Both the position numbers and the translations under genes were made by a program. Below the pieces are notes generated by a model. It had not been told where the DNA came from and searched no databases. It was given only the letters and a program-made list of their open reading frames with translations. From assembly GCA_039654915.1 (NCBI GenBank), contig CM077600.1, forward strand, positions 41,896,492-41,960,491: 64,000 nt of DNA, in the 5' to 3' direction. Shown here in pieces: positions 46,191-57,414 of the stretch. Numbering within the stretch: position 1 is the first letter of the stretch; each line of letters begins with the position of its first letter. Source of the DNA: Aquilaria yunnanensis. Its lineage: Eukaryota > Streptophyta > Magnoliopsida > Malvales > Thymelaeaceae.

Positions 46191-48494
46191 ACCATAAATT
46201 ATTAGTTCTTAAATATTCTTCAATCAAAATGTTGAAATAAGAATTCTTTTTACCACTAAAAGATATTTTTGTATGCAAAATGAAGTTAAATGCTCATATA
46301 TGACAAAATAAGAAGGTTAAGGACAAAATCTGTCTTTTGCCTGACAGTCCTATGTTTTTTTTTTAATTTTTTGGTAATCTAATCATACAATCCTATGTTG
46401 ATGTGTCATTGTTAAGTCACATTTAAAGTTTTCCATAAAGTATAGAATGAAAATGAAGTGTTTTTTTGCTGATTAGGGATCTATTACACGCAATTTAAAG
46501 CTTAGGGATAACAATGAAACAATATTTGAATGCTATAAACAGCAGATGTATCCTAAACAAAATTAACCACTGATATTTTTAAATTTGCTCAAATTTACCA
46601 CGGATTTTCTTTTTGCTGAATAAAATCAGCCACTAGTTGTTCACCTATTTCTTAATATATCAATGGTTTATTGACCATCAATGGCATAACCATGAATTCG
46701 GGATTAGGGATGCAAAATCAATTCTTAATTTTTTGTTTATTGCTTGATAGTGTTCAACTATTTTTTCTTTTACTTTTATAAACTTTGTTGTCATCTTTGG
46801 CCACTAGGATTGACAAGAATTTTAATAAAATTTTCATCACATATAAGTTAACCATGTAGAGGCTAGGTTTTGTCTATATAGAAACAAAAATTATTAGCTA
46901 AATTTGCAAAAAAAAATTAGCAAAGTGTAGGACAATGATAGAATTTTTTAAAAACTTCATAAAATATAAAAAAAAAAAGTCAATTTACAATTCTCAATAG
47001 AAGTTGAGGATAATCAAGCAAACAAAAAATAAGTTTGAGGTGGATTTAGTACAAAAATGAAGGCTATGGATTTTTGGCACAATATACCTAGTAATAATAA
47101 CTGGTAATTCTACTTTATTAAAATAATAATAAATTTTTTGGTAACTGGTAAATGCATTTTACAATGTTTGTGATATAGAATAGTTATTGTAACCACTTAA
47201 ATTTTTTTGTTTGCTAACTAGAAAGAAAATGGATAATAGGATACTAATATCATAACAACATGTTAATAAATTATAACATGGAAATTCTTTAAAAATGTAA
47301 GTAAAAATATAGAATATGGTGCAAAAGATTTATCTTATATGTTTTCCTATTGATTAAGAAATGAATTTGACATTCGAGCAGTAAAACTAGTCTGTCAATT
47401 CATGAAATTTTTATGTTTCAAAAAATTTGTTTAAGGATATTTTATCCTACATAAAAGCTGAGTGAAAAATTAGAACAAATTCTAGAAATTATGAGTTTTG
47501 CTGGAGTTCTAAATTTACTTATTATGTTAAAAGCAAATTACTCCAATATTGTTGGGAACAAAAAAATATCCTATATAAATATTGAGAAACAAAATAAACT
47601 AATTTCATAACATTAGTACTTTTTTTTTTTGTAAATATATCTTTACCAATATACCCAATAGTTTTTTTTTTTCAAAATTGTTGGCAACTGCCTATACCCT
47701 ACTAGCTACATCATTGTTGACTACGCTTACAATATTAGTAGTTTATTTACCAAGAAATAAAAAATCATCATTAGCCCACTTAAGGAAATGTTCCCCAATT
47801 CTAATGGTATATTCTATCGAGTTAATAGTTACTGGCCTCATTGGCTGTTTTAAAACAATAATTTATTCAAGAAAAAAAAATATTAGTTTCAAAATTCAAG
47901 CAACTAAGAAATATTAGTGATTTATAATTATTTTTGCATTCTGTAATTTCAAGATTTACATTAAGGTTAAAAATAAATTGCATCGGTCTTAAGTGGATGA
48001 GATTTTGTAATTTCAAGATTTATACAAAGTTAGGTCAGCCCTGGGTAAAAATAAATAGCATCTGTCTTAAGTGGTGGGATTTTGTTTAGCAGGCTGTTGG
48101 GTTTATGGGGTTCCTGGGCCTTGTGTTTTGGATGGATTTAGGAAGTCGAGTTGGGAGCAAAAACAAGATTAGCGATTTCGTCAACTATCGTCAAAAGATT
48201 GTGAGATAGGAAAAAGTTAGGGGAAAGTGGAAAATTTCAATTTTTAGCTTTCGACAAGTGTACAAAAGGATAAGAATCTTCTACTGATCTCCGTGTTTTA
48301 ATCTATTCCATTACTGATGTATAGATGATCATGTTGTTTATAGTTCAGTTTTCATTGTTATGCATGTCAATTGAGGAATACTAGAGAAATGTCTGCGAAT
48401 AAAAATTATTGAATAAGAGGAGATGAACTATGCCACAAGTAGTTGGACTTGGTTAGCTAGCAGTGATCGAAGTTTTGTTGCTATGGAGTACTGA
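46191..48494. other. Intergenic AT-rich DNA
   Basis: 2.3 kb without a credible gene. A degenerate tandem pair (TTGTAATTTCAAGATTTA words with CTTAAGTGG) lies at about 47940-48080. The small + frame at 47678-47917 is hydrophobic but has no supporting context. Confidence 0.5.
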
Positions 48495-48497
48495 TGT

Positions 48498-48517
48498 TGT
48501 TGTTGTTGTTGTTGTTG

Positions 48518-48551
<34 letters not shown>

Positions 48552-48552
48552 C
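48498..48552. repeat. Compound (GTT)n(ATT)n microsatellite
   Basis: Eight or nine GTT/TTG units followed by about ten ATT units. It borders the 3' end of the - strand LINE remnant, so the TAA-type repeat (on the LINE strand) may have grown from the LINE tail. Confidence 0.85.
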
Positions 48553-48554
48553 GT

Positions 48555-50740
48555 ACTCAGAATCATATAACAAAGAGAAGCTAACGAAGAAGATTTAATG
48601 TAAGGTCATGAGTTGGAAAAACACACTAACGAGGCATTACAACCACCGAACAACAATCAAACTTCTCCATGTCACATAAAATCTAACGAACCAAACCTAC
48701 CGTCGGAAAGCTGATATCTTTGACTCCTCGAAGAGCAAAAAGGGTCTGTGAGCAATCTGTCAATATAGTAATATATAGAAGTGAATGCCAAGTAGCATGT
48801 TCAATTGCTCTTGAAAAGCACAATAAGTTCAGCTTCAAGGGTTGAGGAGCAATTTTTCCATACAAATTCATCCTTGAGCCAAGGCAAGTTATTTAAGCCC
48901 ATCTATAGCCAAACAACAACACTTAAGCTTGAAGATCGCCGCCAAGCACCATCGACAATAAAGATTTCCAGATTTTGGAAAGGGGCTTAAGCTTTCAGCT
49001 TTCAGCTTTCTTGTACCCCAAGAATAGCAAAGAGGGTTCGTATAGTTATTCATAAGCTGAGAATAACATAATAGGTAATCTCTGGATACAACTAGTTGCT
49101 GAATAAGAGCGTTCCTCTTGGCTATGATTGATTGACAATGAAACTGAGCATTTTTAAAAGAACACTTATTTCTTCCTAGCCAAATAATCTAAAGAGTAGA
49201 GACTAGAAAAGTGAACCACTCTTGTTGCCATTTCCTTTGGGAACCCAAGATTAAGAATAACCGTTCTCCTAAAGAACAAAAACCTTGAGTTAGTGGATTG
49301 ACATAAAAAGAATTCTAAACCTCTATAGAGCCTAAGCATTCCTAAAAAACATGTAATGTTGTTTCACTTGGATCTTGACATCTTAAGCAAGTAGGATTAA
49401 AAAAAGCCACCCTGTAAGGAAAAATTATAAGCAATAAAAAGCATATTCAGAATGCATTTTCATAAGAAGACCTTCAATTTTTATGGAATATTAAAACCCC
49501 AAACCTTTTTCATAATTTGGTGAAGAACTAGGTAAGTGAAGTTGTTCATAGTGTTTCCCCTAAAATGGATTAGGGAATCTGAATTAGAAATGATTTCTTA
49601 ATTGTAACCCCATTTTGCTGTGTATTGTCTTGTATGATGGCCTAACCATTGAATAGAGTAAGCTCTTTGAGCCTTTGACAGAAAGAGTAACGCTAAAATC
49701 TTATGGACAATAATATTTGGGAAGAGAGAATAAAGGAGGGGTATTCCAACCATTATGTATCTCATTAGATAGGTCTGAAACTCGAAGATGTGTCCGTAAT
49801 GTTTAATTACAATTTCCAGCTTTAAGTTGGTTGATAGTAATATTTGGGATCCAATTATCTTCCCATGCTTGAATCAAGTTACCATTACCAATATCCTAGT
49901 GGTGGAGTTGGGATAGGATATCCCTGCCATACATTAGTTTATGACACATTGGATATGCATTACCAAAGGCCATTACCTTCCAAATAGAGTGAAATGATCC
50001 ATATTTAGCTATAAGGACACGATAGACAAACTTATCTGAGCTTCTAGAGAAGATGTGCCAAAAATTCTTAGCAAGTAGAACTTGATTGAACAGACACATG
50101 TCATTGATACCTAGATCCCTAATACCTTTGGGTAGCATTAGGATACCTTTCTGCTTTATATGAATACATTTCTTACCGTGGGATCTAGACCACCAAAAGC
50201 GAATATAGCTTTTGGAGATTGAGTCTGAGAGAGTGACAAGAATATTAAAGAGAGACATCATATAAAAAAGGGATAGATGTCAAGATAGATTGGATCAATG
50301 CTAGTCTTCCAGCATTGTTTAGTAGCTTCCACTTCCAATTCTCCAATTGAGACTTGATTCTATCGGCTAAGAATTGAAAAGAAGATTTATTTGACATATC
50401 TTGACAAAAAGGAACTCCCAAGTAGTTCAAAATACCATTATTGATTGGAAAATGTAGCACTTGACAAAATTCTTGTCTTAGGTCTTAAGGAACACTATGA
50501 CTAAACATCCAAGATGACTTACGAATGTTTACTTCTTGGCCTGCAGCTAGTGCATAAAGATGCAGTGTTCGTTGTAGGGTGAAAATGTTCTCCTTAATTA
50601 GTTTGAAAAAGATGAAACAATCATCTGCAAAGAATAAGTGGTTAATAAAGGGTTTATTTCTACTAGCTATCAACCCTAGCAAGGTGCCTACTGATTGAAG
50701 TTGCAGCAAATAGCTATAAAGTGCTTTTGCACAAATGGAT
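48555..50740 (-). pseudogene. LINE remnant: RT C-terminus, zinc-binding region, RNase H
   Basis: The - strand carries the 3' half of a plant L1-type ORF2 in several broken frames. In order: the reverse transcriptase YADD region as LFFADDCFIF (about 50620); NYLGVPF and WKWKLLNNAGRLALIQS (about 50245-50460), the LINE segment after the RT catalytic core; FWWSRSHGKK and MCLFNQVLLAKNFW (49896-50261); then a degraded zinc-binding part. An RNase H piece follows near 48680-48990 (DGAWRRSS, EAELIVLFKS, TDCSQTLF). The endonuclease and N-terminal RT are missing, so it is 5'-truncated near 50740. It is not functional. Confidence 0.85.
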
Positions 50741-52735
50741 GTTGTTAAACTTTGTGTTTATGATTATTGTCATGCACAAAGTTGCTGTTGTTATCAATTG
50801 AAATAAGATCTGGTATTGTTATCTCAGTGAATTAGTCATTTGTCATTTTTTATGTGTATTTATTGGTTGTTGAAAAACATTACTATGATTGTAGCCTAGT
50901 GTAGTCTGAACAAACTTCTCTGGTTTGTATTGCCTTGTTGCTCATTTACTATGCTTTGATTTTTCAGTCTCCCCATATGTTTGTATGACAATTTTAACTG
51001 AATGCTAAAAGTAAGAGAAAGTCCCATATTGTGTAGGGATTTTTCAATTCATTAAATGAGATATGTGTAAAAATGATTGAATGGGAAATGAGCTAGGGTA
51101 TCCAAAATCACTTTTAGTTTGATGCTAAATTTGTTCACATTTGTAATTTTACATGATAGTGGCTATGCTCAAAAATAAAATGTTCTTATTTAGGAAGGAA
51201 ATTATCTAGAGTTTGCTTCTTCTTCATTCGTAAAACTTAAATTCAAAACTTTGATTAAGATTTATATACTAATAGGAAAAAGGCAAAGCTAACAATTAAG
51301 GAATGAAGTGTACATTTCTGAAACAATATGGTGACAAATGTGTTTTGTATGAAATCTTAAGGGGGTTTTGGTAATTTTGATATACTTTGATTTGACAATG
51401 AGATATCTTTGTGCTTTATGGCGACGCCCAATAGGGAGTTAAGGGACTAAGATCATGTTGGGCTAGTTTTTCAGGTTAATATTACTAAGCTTGTGAGCCT
51501 TCTCTTTACTTTCAACTTTGGCCAACCTAAACAAACACTTGAAAACAAACCTTAACCTAACCAGCCCATGAATGATGTTTTAAATCCAACCTAAGCAATT
51601 TAAACCATTGGCAATAACTTGTGTAATGCATACATATTTACAACATTGATTTACATAAGCTCCAGTTGTAACATACAAACTTGTGTGTTGGTATATATCA
51701 CATATGTCAATTAGGAAGAACAAATTTTGCTAGCAAAAAATCAATTGATGTTTAAACTGAACTAATAATCTAACTGGTTGAAAATGGTTGGATATAAGAA
51801 CTAGAGCGAAAAATAACTATAAAAAATAGAGGGTAGGTGTCAATTATATGTGGTATATTAATCCACATGAAGTGTTATGTACTATTCATTGTCATACATA
51901 CATACATACATACATACATATTTATTTATTTATTGCTACAATAACAATGCCTAGAAAATGGCAGTCCCACGGTTTGAATGACACCGAAGAATGAAAAGTC
52001 TCATTAGCTAGCAGATCACTAGCTGCCACAAGGGACTTACAATGCCAAGTCATCATAATTTTTTTTCAGTACTCAGAATCAAGTTTACAACTGTACAAGA
52101 TATAGGATAGGTAGTTTATAATATTTAATAAATGGAACGCTAATTTGTTCGGGGCCTAAAAGACAACTGAATCAGATCAAATTACATTTTGTTAAATTGG
52201 GATGAAGGATTCAAACCATAGTCAGGGAGGCGTTCCCTTGTGGTACTTTGCCTTGGTGCTCGAGGACTAAGCCCTACCAACTAACAAGAGCGCACATTTC
52301 AATTTTTCAATGGAAAACTTAACCTAACTAAACCAAATTAAACTCATTAGTGTACATAATAAGTTTTCTAATTACTCAAAATCATGTAAAATGATATATA
52401 CAAGTTCACAGAAAAATGTTGCAGAACTCGTTAGTATATGTGGGGTGAAAAGTATAATAGGGAACAGAAAGCTAGCTCAAATCTAAGACTGCCAGTACTC
52501 CATTTAAGATAAGCCATGGCCAGATTTTAAAAGATTTATTTTGCCCCCTTCAGTTAGATGAAGACGGCTACGTGGTGTACTTAGAGGATATGTTTTGCCT
52601 TATAAACTTATAAACTATGTGATGTGAGGACAAGTTTTTTTTAATAATATATAGAACTTTCATGACTTGAAGACTGCATAAATAGTCTTATATATATATA
52701 TATATATAACCACATTATATATCCTAGTGCTTCGT
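50741..52735. other. Intergenic AT-rich DNA
   Basis: No gene recognised. A (CATA)n microsatellite lies at about 51895-51922 and a (TA)n tract at 52688-52707. Near 52210-52290 a GATTCAAACC-like phrase in a GC-richer patch is not a tRNA. Confidence 0.5.
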
Positions 52736-52960
52736 TGCTGGTGTGGCTTAGCACTTGTTAAATAGTAGTATAGAAAATGGTGGTTAAGACACTAAAGTAT
52801 TGTATATTGATTACTATAGAAAGACTTTTCGAAGTACGTAAACTTACATATTGTTGTGGCTTAGTACTTGTTAAATGGTTGTAAAGAACATGGTGGGTAA
52901 GACATGAAAATACTATATATTTGATTATTAGAGGAAGAGTTTTAGAAGTATACAATGGTG
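52736..52960. repeat. Imperfect tandem duplication, unit ~113 bp
   Basis: Two adjacent units share TGTGGCTTAG(C/T)ACTTGTTAAAT, then AATGGTGG/CATGGTGGGTAAGACA, TATTGAT/TTTGATTA, and GAAGTA. They are located at about 52741-52852 and 52855-52960. They diverge at many sites and are non-coding. Confidence 0.65.
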
Positions 52961-53985
52961 TATCTATGCATGTACTATGGGGGGTCCATGGATCCCCATT
53001 TTCTAGAAAGATGTTGATAAGGGATACATAATTTAGCAATTGAATACCTTTTTTTTTTTAGAGCGGACCTTCATAATTTTCATAATATTTATTGGAACAA
53101 AAGAATGTGTCACTTTACTTTAATAAAAAAAATGGGTCAAATTTTTTTCTCCACTAAAAATAAGAATAATAGAAGTGCTATAATAGGCACTGAACTCTCA
53201 TACATTTCCTCATTTACTATCCAATTTTTTTTCACTCTCTTTTCTTTTCAAATATAAGAAAAAATTAAGGAGCTAGTTCCACATAGGATAAAATCAATGA
53301 GCCAAGTAAGAAAGAATGTAATAAGCTTACAAGGTAAAAGAGAAATTTTGTCTTTTATATTTTATACAACATGAACATCTTATTCAACTTCTACATATTT
53401 CATTAATGCAAGTCAACTAAAAATAGAAAAAATAAATGTTAAATCAACACATTTCTAAATTTTGCTCTAAAAAATATTTTTAGTTATTTTATTATATATG
53501 TGAATTCATAAGCTTCATTATATAATAGTAGTGTGTGTGCGCATATGTATGTATGTATTTATGTATGCATACGGAGACACACACAGATCTTCTTTTGCAA
53601 AAATCCTGCATCCGCCGCTAGAAGTGCATATATTTGCATATTGTTTGTAAATAATTCCATGAAACTAGGTGATGTGAGGCAGGGCACGTTCTATTATTAA
53701 AAAGATTTTTTTGGTGGCTTGGGTGACAGAATCGAATGGTTGGGGGTTAAAGTGAAAAGTTAATGGAAGTCAGAGGGGCTTTAAAGGATTCGTTGAAACA
53801 AAATATCAGTTTCGAGCAAAAGAAGAAACAGAGCAAAATCGGAGGGGACGGAGGGATGAGGCTCTTCGTGAAAACTACGGTGATAACCAAATCAGCCCAT
53901 CATTGTTAATGAAGCCGGTAGCTAATCTCGTGAGTCTAACCGGTGGTTCCAAGCAGATCATGAAGGGTTAATTTTCGGCGGAGAA
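52961..53985. other. Intergenic AT-rich DNA
   Basis: AT-rich, with GTAT-type short repeats near 53545-53570. No gene is seen. Confidence 0.5.
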
Positions 53986-53989
53986 ACAA

Positions 53990-56015
53990 TTTCTTCAGGT
54001 GGTATCCGTAAAAGCGTTATGGGGAGCAGATGATTGTGAATTTGCTCATCAGGAGGCAGTTGCTCTATCTGGTGGCCTTATATGTGTTTGGAACGGTAAT
54101 TTATTTCAAAGATCAGATCAGTTTTCCGGCGTCTGGACATGGTTATCGGGGGGTGGTCGAACAGTGGTATGGTTGTTCGGAAAATGTTACAATTGTGAAC
54201 GTGTATGCTCTGCAGGATGCTGGTTTCAAAGAAGTTTTGTGGCAAGAGTTGATTGAAATCAGGAGAAGAATATCTGGGATTTGAATCTTTTTGGGTGATT
54301 TCAATGCGGTGTAAAAAGCTGAAGAGATGAGGGCAGTACTTTTTATGAGAGGGTGGGGAAAGCGTTTAATGAGTTCATCGATACAGCGGAGTTAATGGAC
54401 TTACAAATATAGGTGGGAGGAAATTCACGTGGTATAACAGGAAAGGTTCGAAGATGAGCGGACTTGATAGATTCTTGGTGTCTGAGAGTTTCGTGTCGAG
54501 ATGGCCTCCGGCTTATGTGACATGTGGTGGTGTTAAAAAGAATCATTTTCTATTATTGCCTGATTGTGCTAAAACTGAATAAGCAGGATTTTGGTTATTG
54601 CTCGTTCAGATTCTTCAATGTGTGGATGGAGCACGGCAATTTTCCTGAATTCCTGAAATCGGTTTGGAATGCTGACTCGATTGTTGGAAACGCAGGATAT
54701 GTGCTCAGGGAAAAATTGAAAAAAAAAAAATTTTAAAAGGGGATTGGGGAGCTGGAAAAAAAAGAAGTGTTTGATTTGATAAACAGAAGGTGCAAACTGA
54801 TGCTTTGATTGGCGAAATGAACAAGTGAGACTTGGTAGCGGCGGAGAGAGATTTACAAGAAGAGGAAATCAAACAAAGGTGGGAGGCTTTGTCTAAATTC
54901 TTGGAAGCTAAAAAAAATAAAAGAGGCGATGATCAAATGGAAAGCAAAGATAAAGTGGGCTGTAGAAGGGGATGAGAATTCCGGTTTTTATCACGCAATA
55001 GTCGGAGGAAGGTGCAGGAAAAACAATATAAATGGACCATGCATCAACGGAAGTTGGAAGGAAGACCCAACTGTAATACTAAGAGAAGAGATTTTTTCAT
55101 AAAAAAGAGTGCAGAGAGAGACCAACCTTCAAAAGTGATAGATTCCAAAAATTGGATGAAATATCTAGATGGAGTTTAGGGGGAGCAAGGCTTCAGGTTT
55201 AGATGGATTTACATTTAATTATTTGAAATAATCTTGTGAGACAGTTAAGGAGGACATTCTGAAATATGTGTATCAGTGTGAGAAAAAAGGCAAGTTTGAC
55301 AAGGGATGCAATTCATTGTTCATTACTCTAGTTCCAGAAACAAGCAGTCAAATTGGCTCACAAGATTTCCGTTTGATCAGTTTGGTGGGCTGCCAATATA
55401 AAATTATTGCAAAAATTTTTTGTGGAAATTAAAGAAAGTAATTCTGAAGGTCATCAATGAAGTTTAGATGGGATTTATACAGGGGAGACAAATTTTGGAT
55501 GGGTTTTAATTGCAAATGAAATAGTGAGGATGGTAAAAAAAAGTAAGTAGCAACAGACAACAGTCGTTTTTCAAAGTAGACTTTAAATGAGCCTATGATT
55601 CTGTCAATTGGAAATGCTTGGATAATATCATGGAGCAGATTAAGTTTGGAAAAAAAATAAACAGAGTGGATTCAAAATTGTTTGAAATTGGCAAAAATTT
55701 CTGTGTTGGTAAATGAGAGTCCCACTTTGGAATTTGCTATGAAGAAGGGGGTTAGACAGGGTGAACCCATGTCACTTTCTTTATTCCCAATTGTATTAGA
55801 AGTTTTAAATATGATGATGATTGACGAGGTGGAGAAAAAAGTGTTCAGGAGGTATGAACTGAATAAAGAAAAATTGGTGGTGTGACATTTACAATATACG
55901 GATGATATTTTCTTTATAGGAGAATGATCAGAGATAAATGTATCTAATTTGGTGAGAGTTTGAAAATGCTTCTATATGGCTTTAGGTCTGAAAGTGAATT
56001 TTAGCTCTAACCATT
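53990..56015 (+). pseudogene. LINE remnant: endonuclease and N-terminal reverse transcriptase
   Basis: A + strand L1-type ORF2 copy with many stops and frameshifts. In order: AP-endonuclease pieces SGGLICVWN (about 54078), LGDFNAV (about 54294) and FTWYNRKGSKMSGLDRFLVS (about 54420-54480); then RT pieces SGLDGFTFNY (about 55195), SLFITLVPETS and DFRLISLVG (about 55315-55390), FKVDFK.AYDSVNWKCLD (about 55575), MKKGVRQGEPMSLSLF (55740-55785) and QYTDDIFFIGE (about 55893), the YxDD catalytic box. It breaks off after GLKVNFSS near 56015, so the 3' third is missing. It complements rather than overlaps the fragment at 48.6-50.7 kb, which is in the opposite orientation. Confidence 0.88.
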
Positions 56016-57414
56016 AGAAGATAGACTATCAAAGTATCAAGCAATGCATACACATTCCCTCCCTAGTGATGTTTGAGGTCAAGCACCACAACAACCAAAT
56101 GAGGTAGGATGACTATTTATAAGAATTCCAATATTGCGTTTTACTCTTCACATATTTTATTATTCACCGACATATTTTACCGTTCATCTGCAATTTAATA
56201 TTAACTGTGCTTTATTGTTCATAAATGGCTAACTGTTCACAACATGAAATGTGCTCAAATCACACCTCAGATTCTCTAATTCTGCCACAAATCCCCAATA
56301 ATCAATAGAACGTTCCGTTCGCCTTCCGTTACTCGTCGCATTTATATTTAAAGAGCTTTTAAATTCCGGAAGGTAGGAACAGAACCGAAGGCGAAAAATG
56401 AGTTGCTTTCTTCCCAAGCGAGAACATCTCCCACCGCTCTTTACTTCTGTCACCAAACACGCACTCCTGGAAAATTAAAAGGAGCTTCTGCAACTTGTAA
56501 CTAATTAAAATCAATAATTTCATTTATAAAGCAATTAAGACAACACAAAATTAAACAGTACTAGAACCTGGACATTTTCTTGAATTGGCATATCATTAGC
56601 TACCCAGTTCGGTTGCAATGATTACCTACACAGTACAGTACTCATCTCTTCCAAACTTGTGTTTATATATGAAACAGCTGATCAACAACTCTTTGCTTCA
56701 AATTCAATTGCCACATGGCGCTGACCTACCTCGCCACGCCACAGAAATGAAACGATATCGTGTCCGACAGCAGGTAAATTTTGTGAAATTTTACTATTGT
56801 AAGTTTCTACGTAAGAACAATGAGAACAGCCAGTTTTTTTTTAATCCTTTAAGCATGAATACTTTATAAAAATTTTTGCATATCAAAAAATAAAAAGGCT
56901 CATTTCATTGTTATCAAGTTTTTACGAACTACACTTGTGCCAACAGGTCATATATATAACAATTTAGAATGATTGATTTTTTTTTTTGTATATATGTGTG
57001 TGTGTGTGTGATTTTAATTAAAAATGATTTATGATCGAGAAAACATACATGATATATTTCTATGGCACGCACATATTTAATATTGACTGAAAATGAAATG
57101 TCGAAGAGGGGTTGACCATGAGAATGTGATTATTGTTAGTTAGGCGAAATGTTTTTGTAGAAGTCAAGGCACGTGGTCCGGGATTTCCCCAAGTATCTAG
57201 TCTAGTGGCGAAATCCAGAAGGAAATTGCTAGGGATTTGACCAATTTCGGCATATGCACTCCTTTATCCAGAAGCTTTTGACGAACGACCTGGACCTGGA
57301 CCTGGACGACCAGAAGAGAGAATTCACAGGAGACACACACAGCCGTGTATATGTTTGATCACACTTATAAAATGCTAACGCTTTATGTATATGTGGATCA
57401 ATAGGCACCACAAA
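56016..57414. other. Intergenic region, unclear open frames
   Basis: Frames at 56229-56456 (-), 56618-56869 (+) and 57229-57420 (-) have no recognisable domain. A short tandem CTGGAC repeat lies at about 57290-57308 and a (TG)n tract at about 56996-57010. Confidence 0.4.

Noticed and set aside
52205..52295. tRNA-like phrase (GATTCAAACC)
   Set aside because: No cloverleaf can be drawn and no A and B boxes are in the right spacing.
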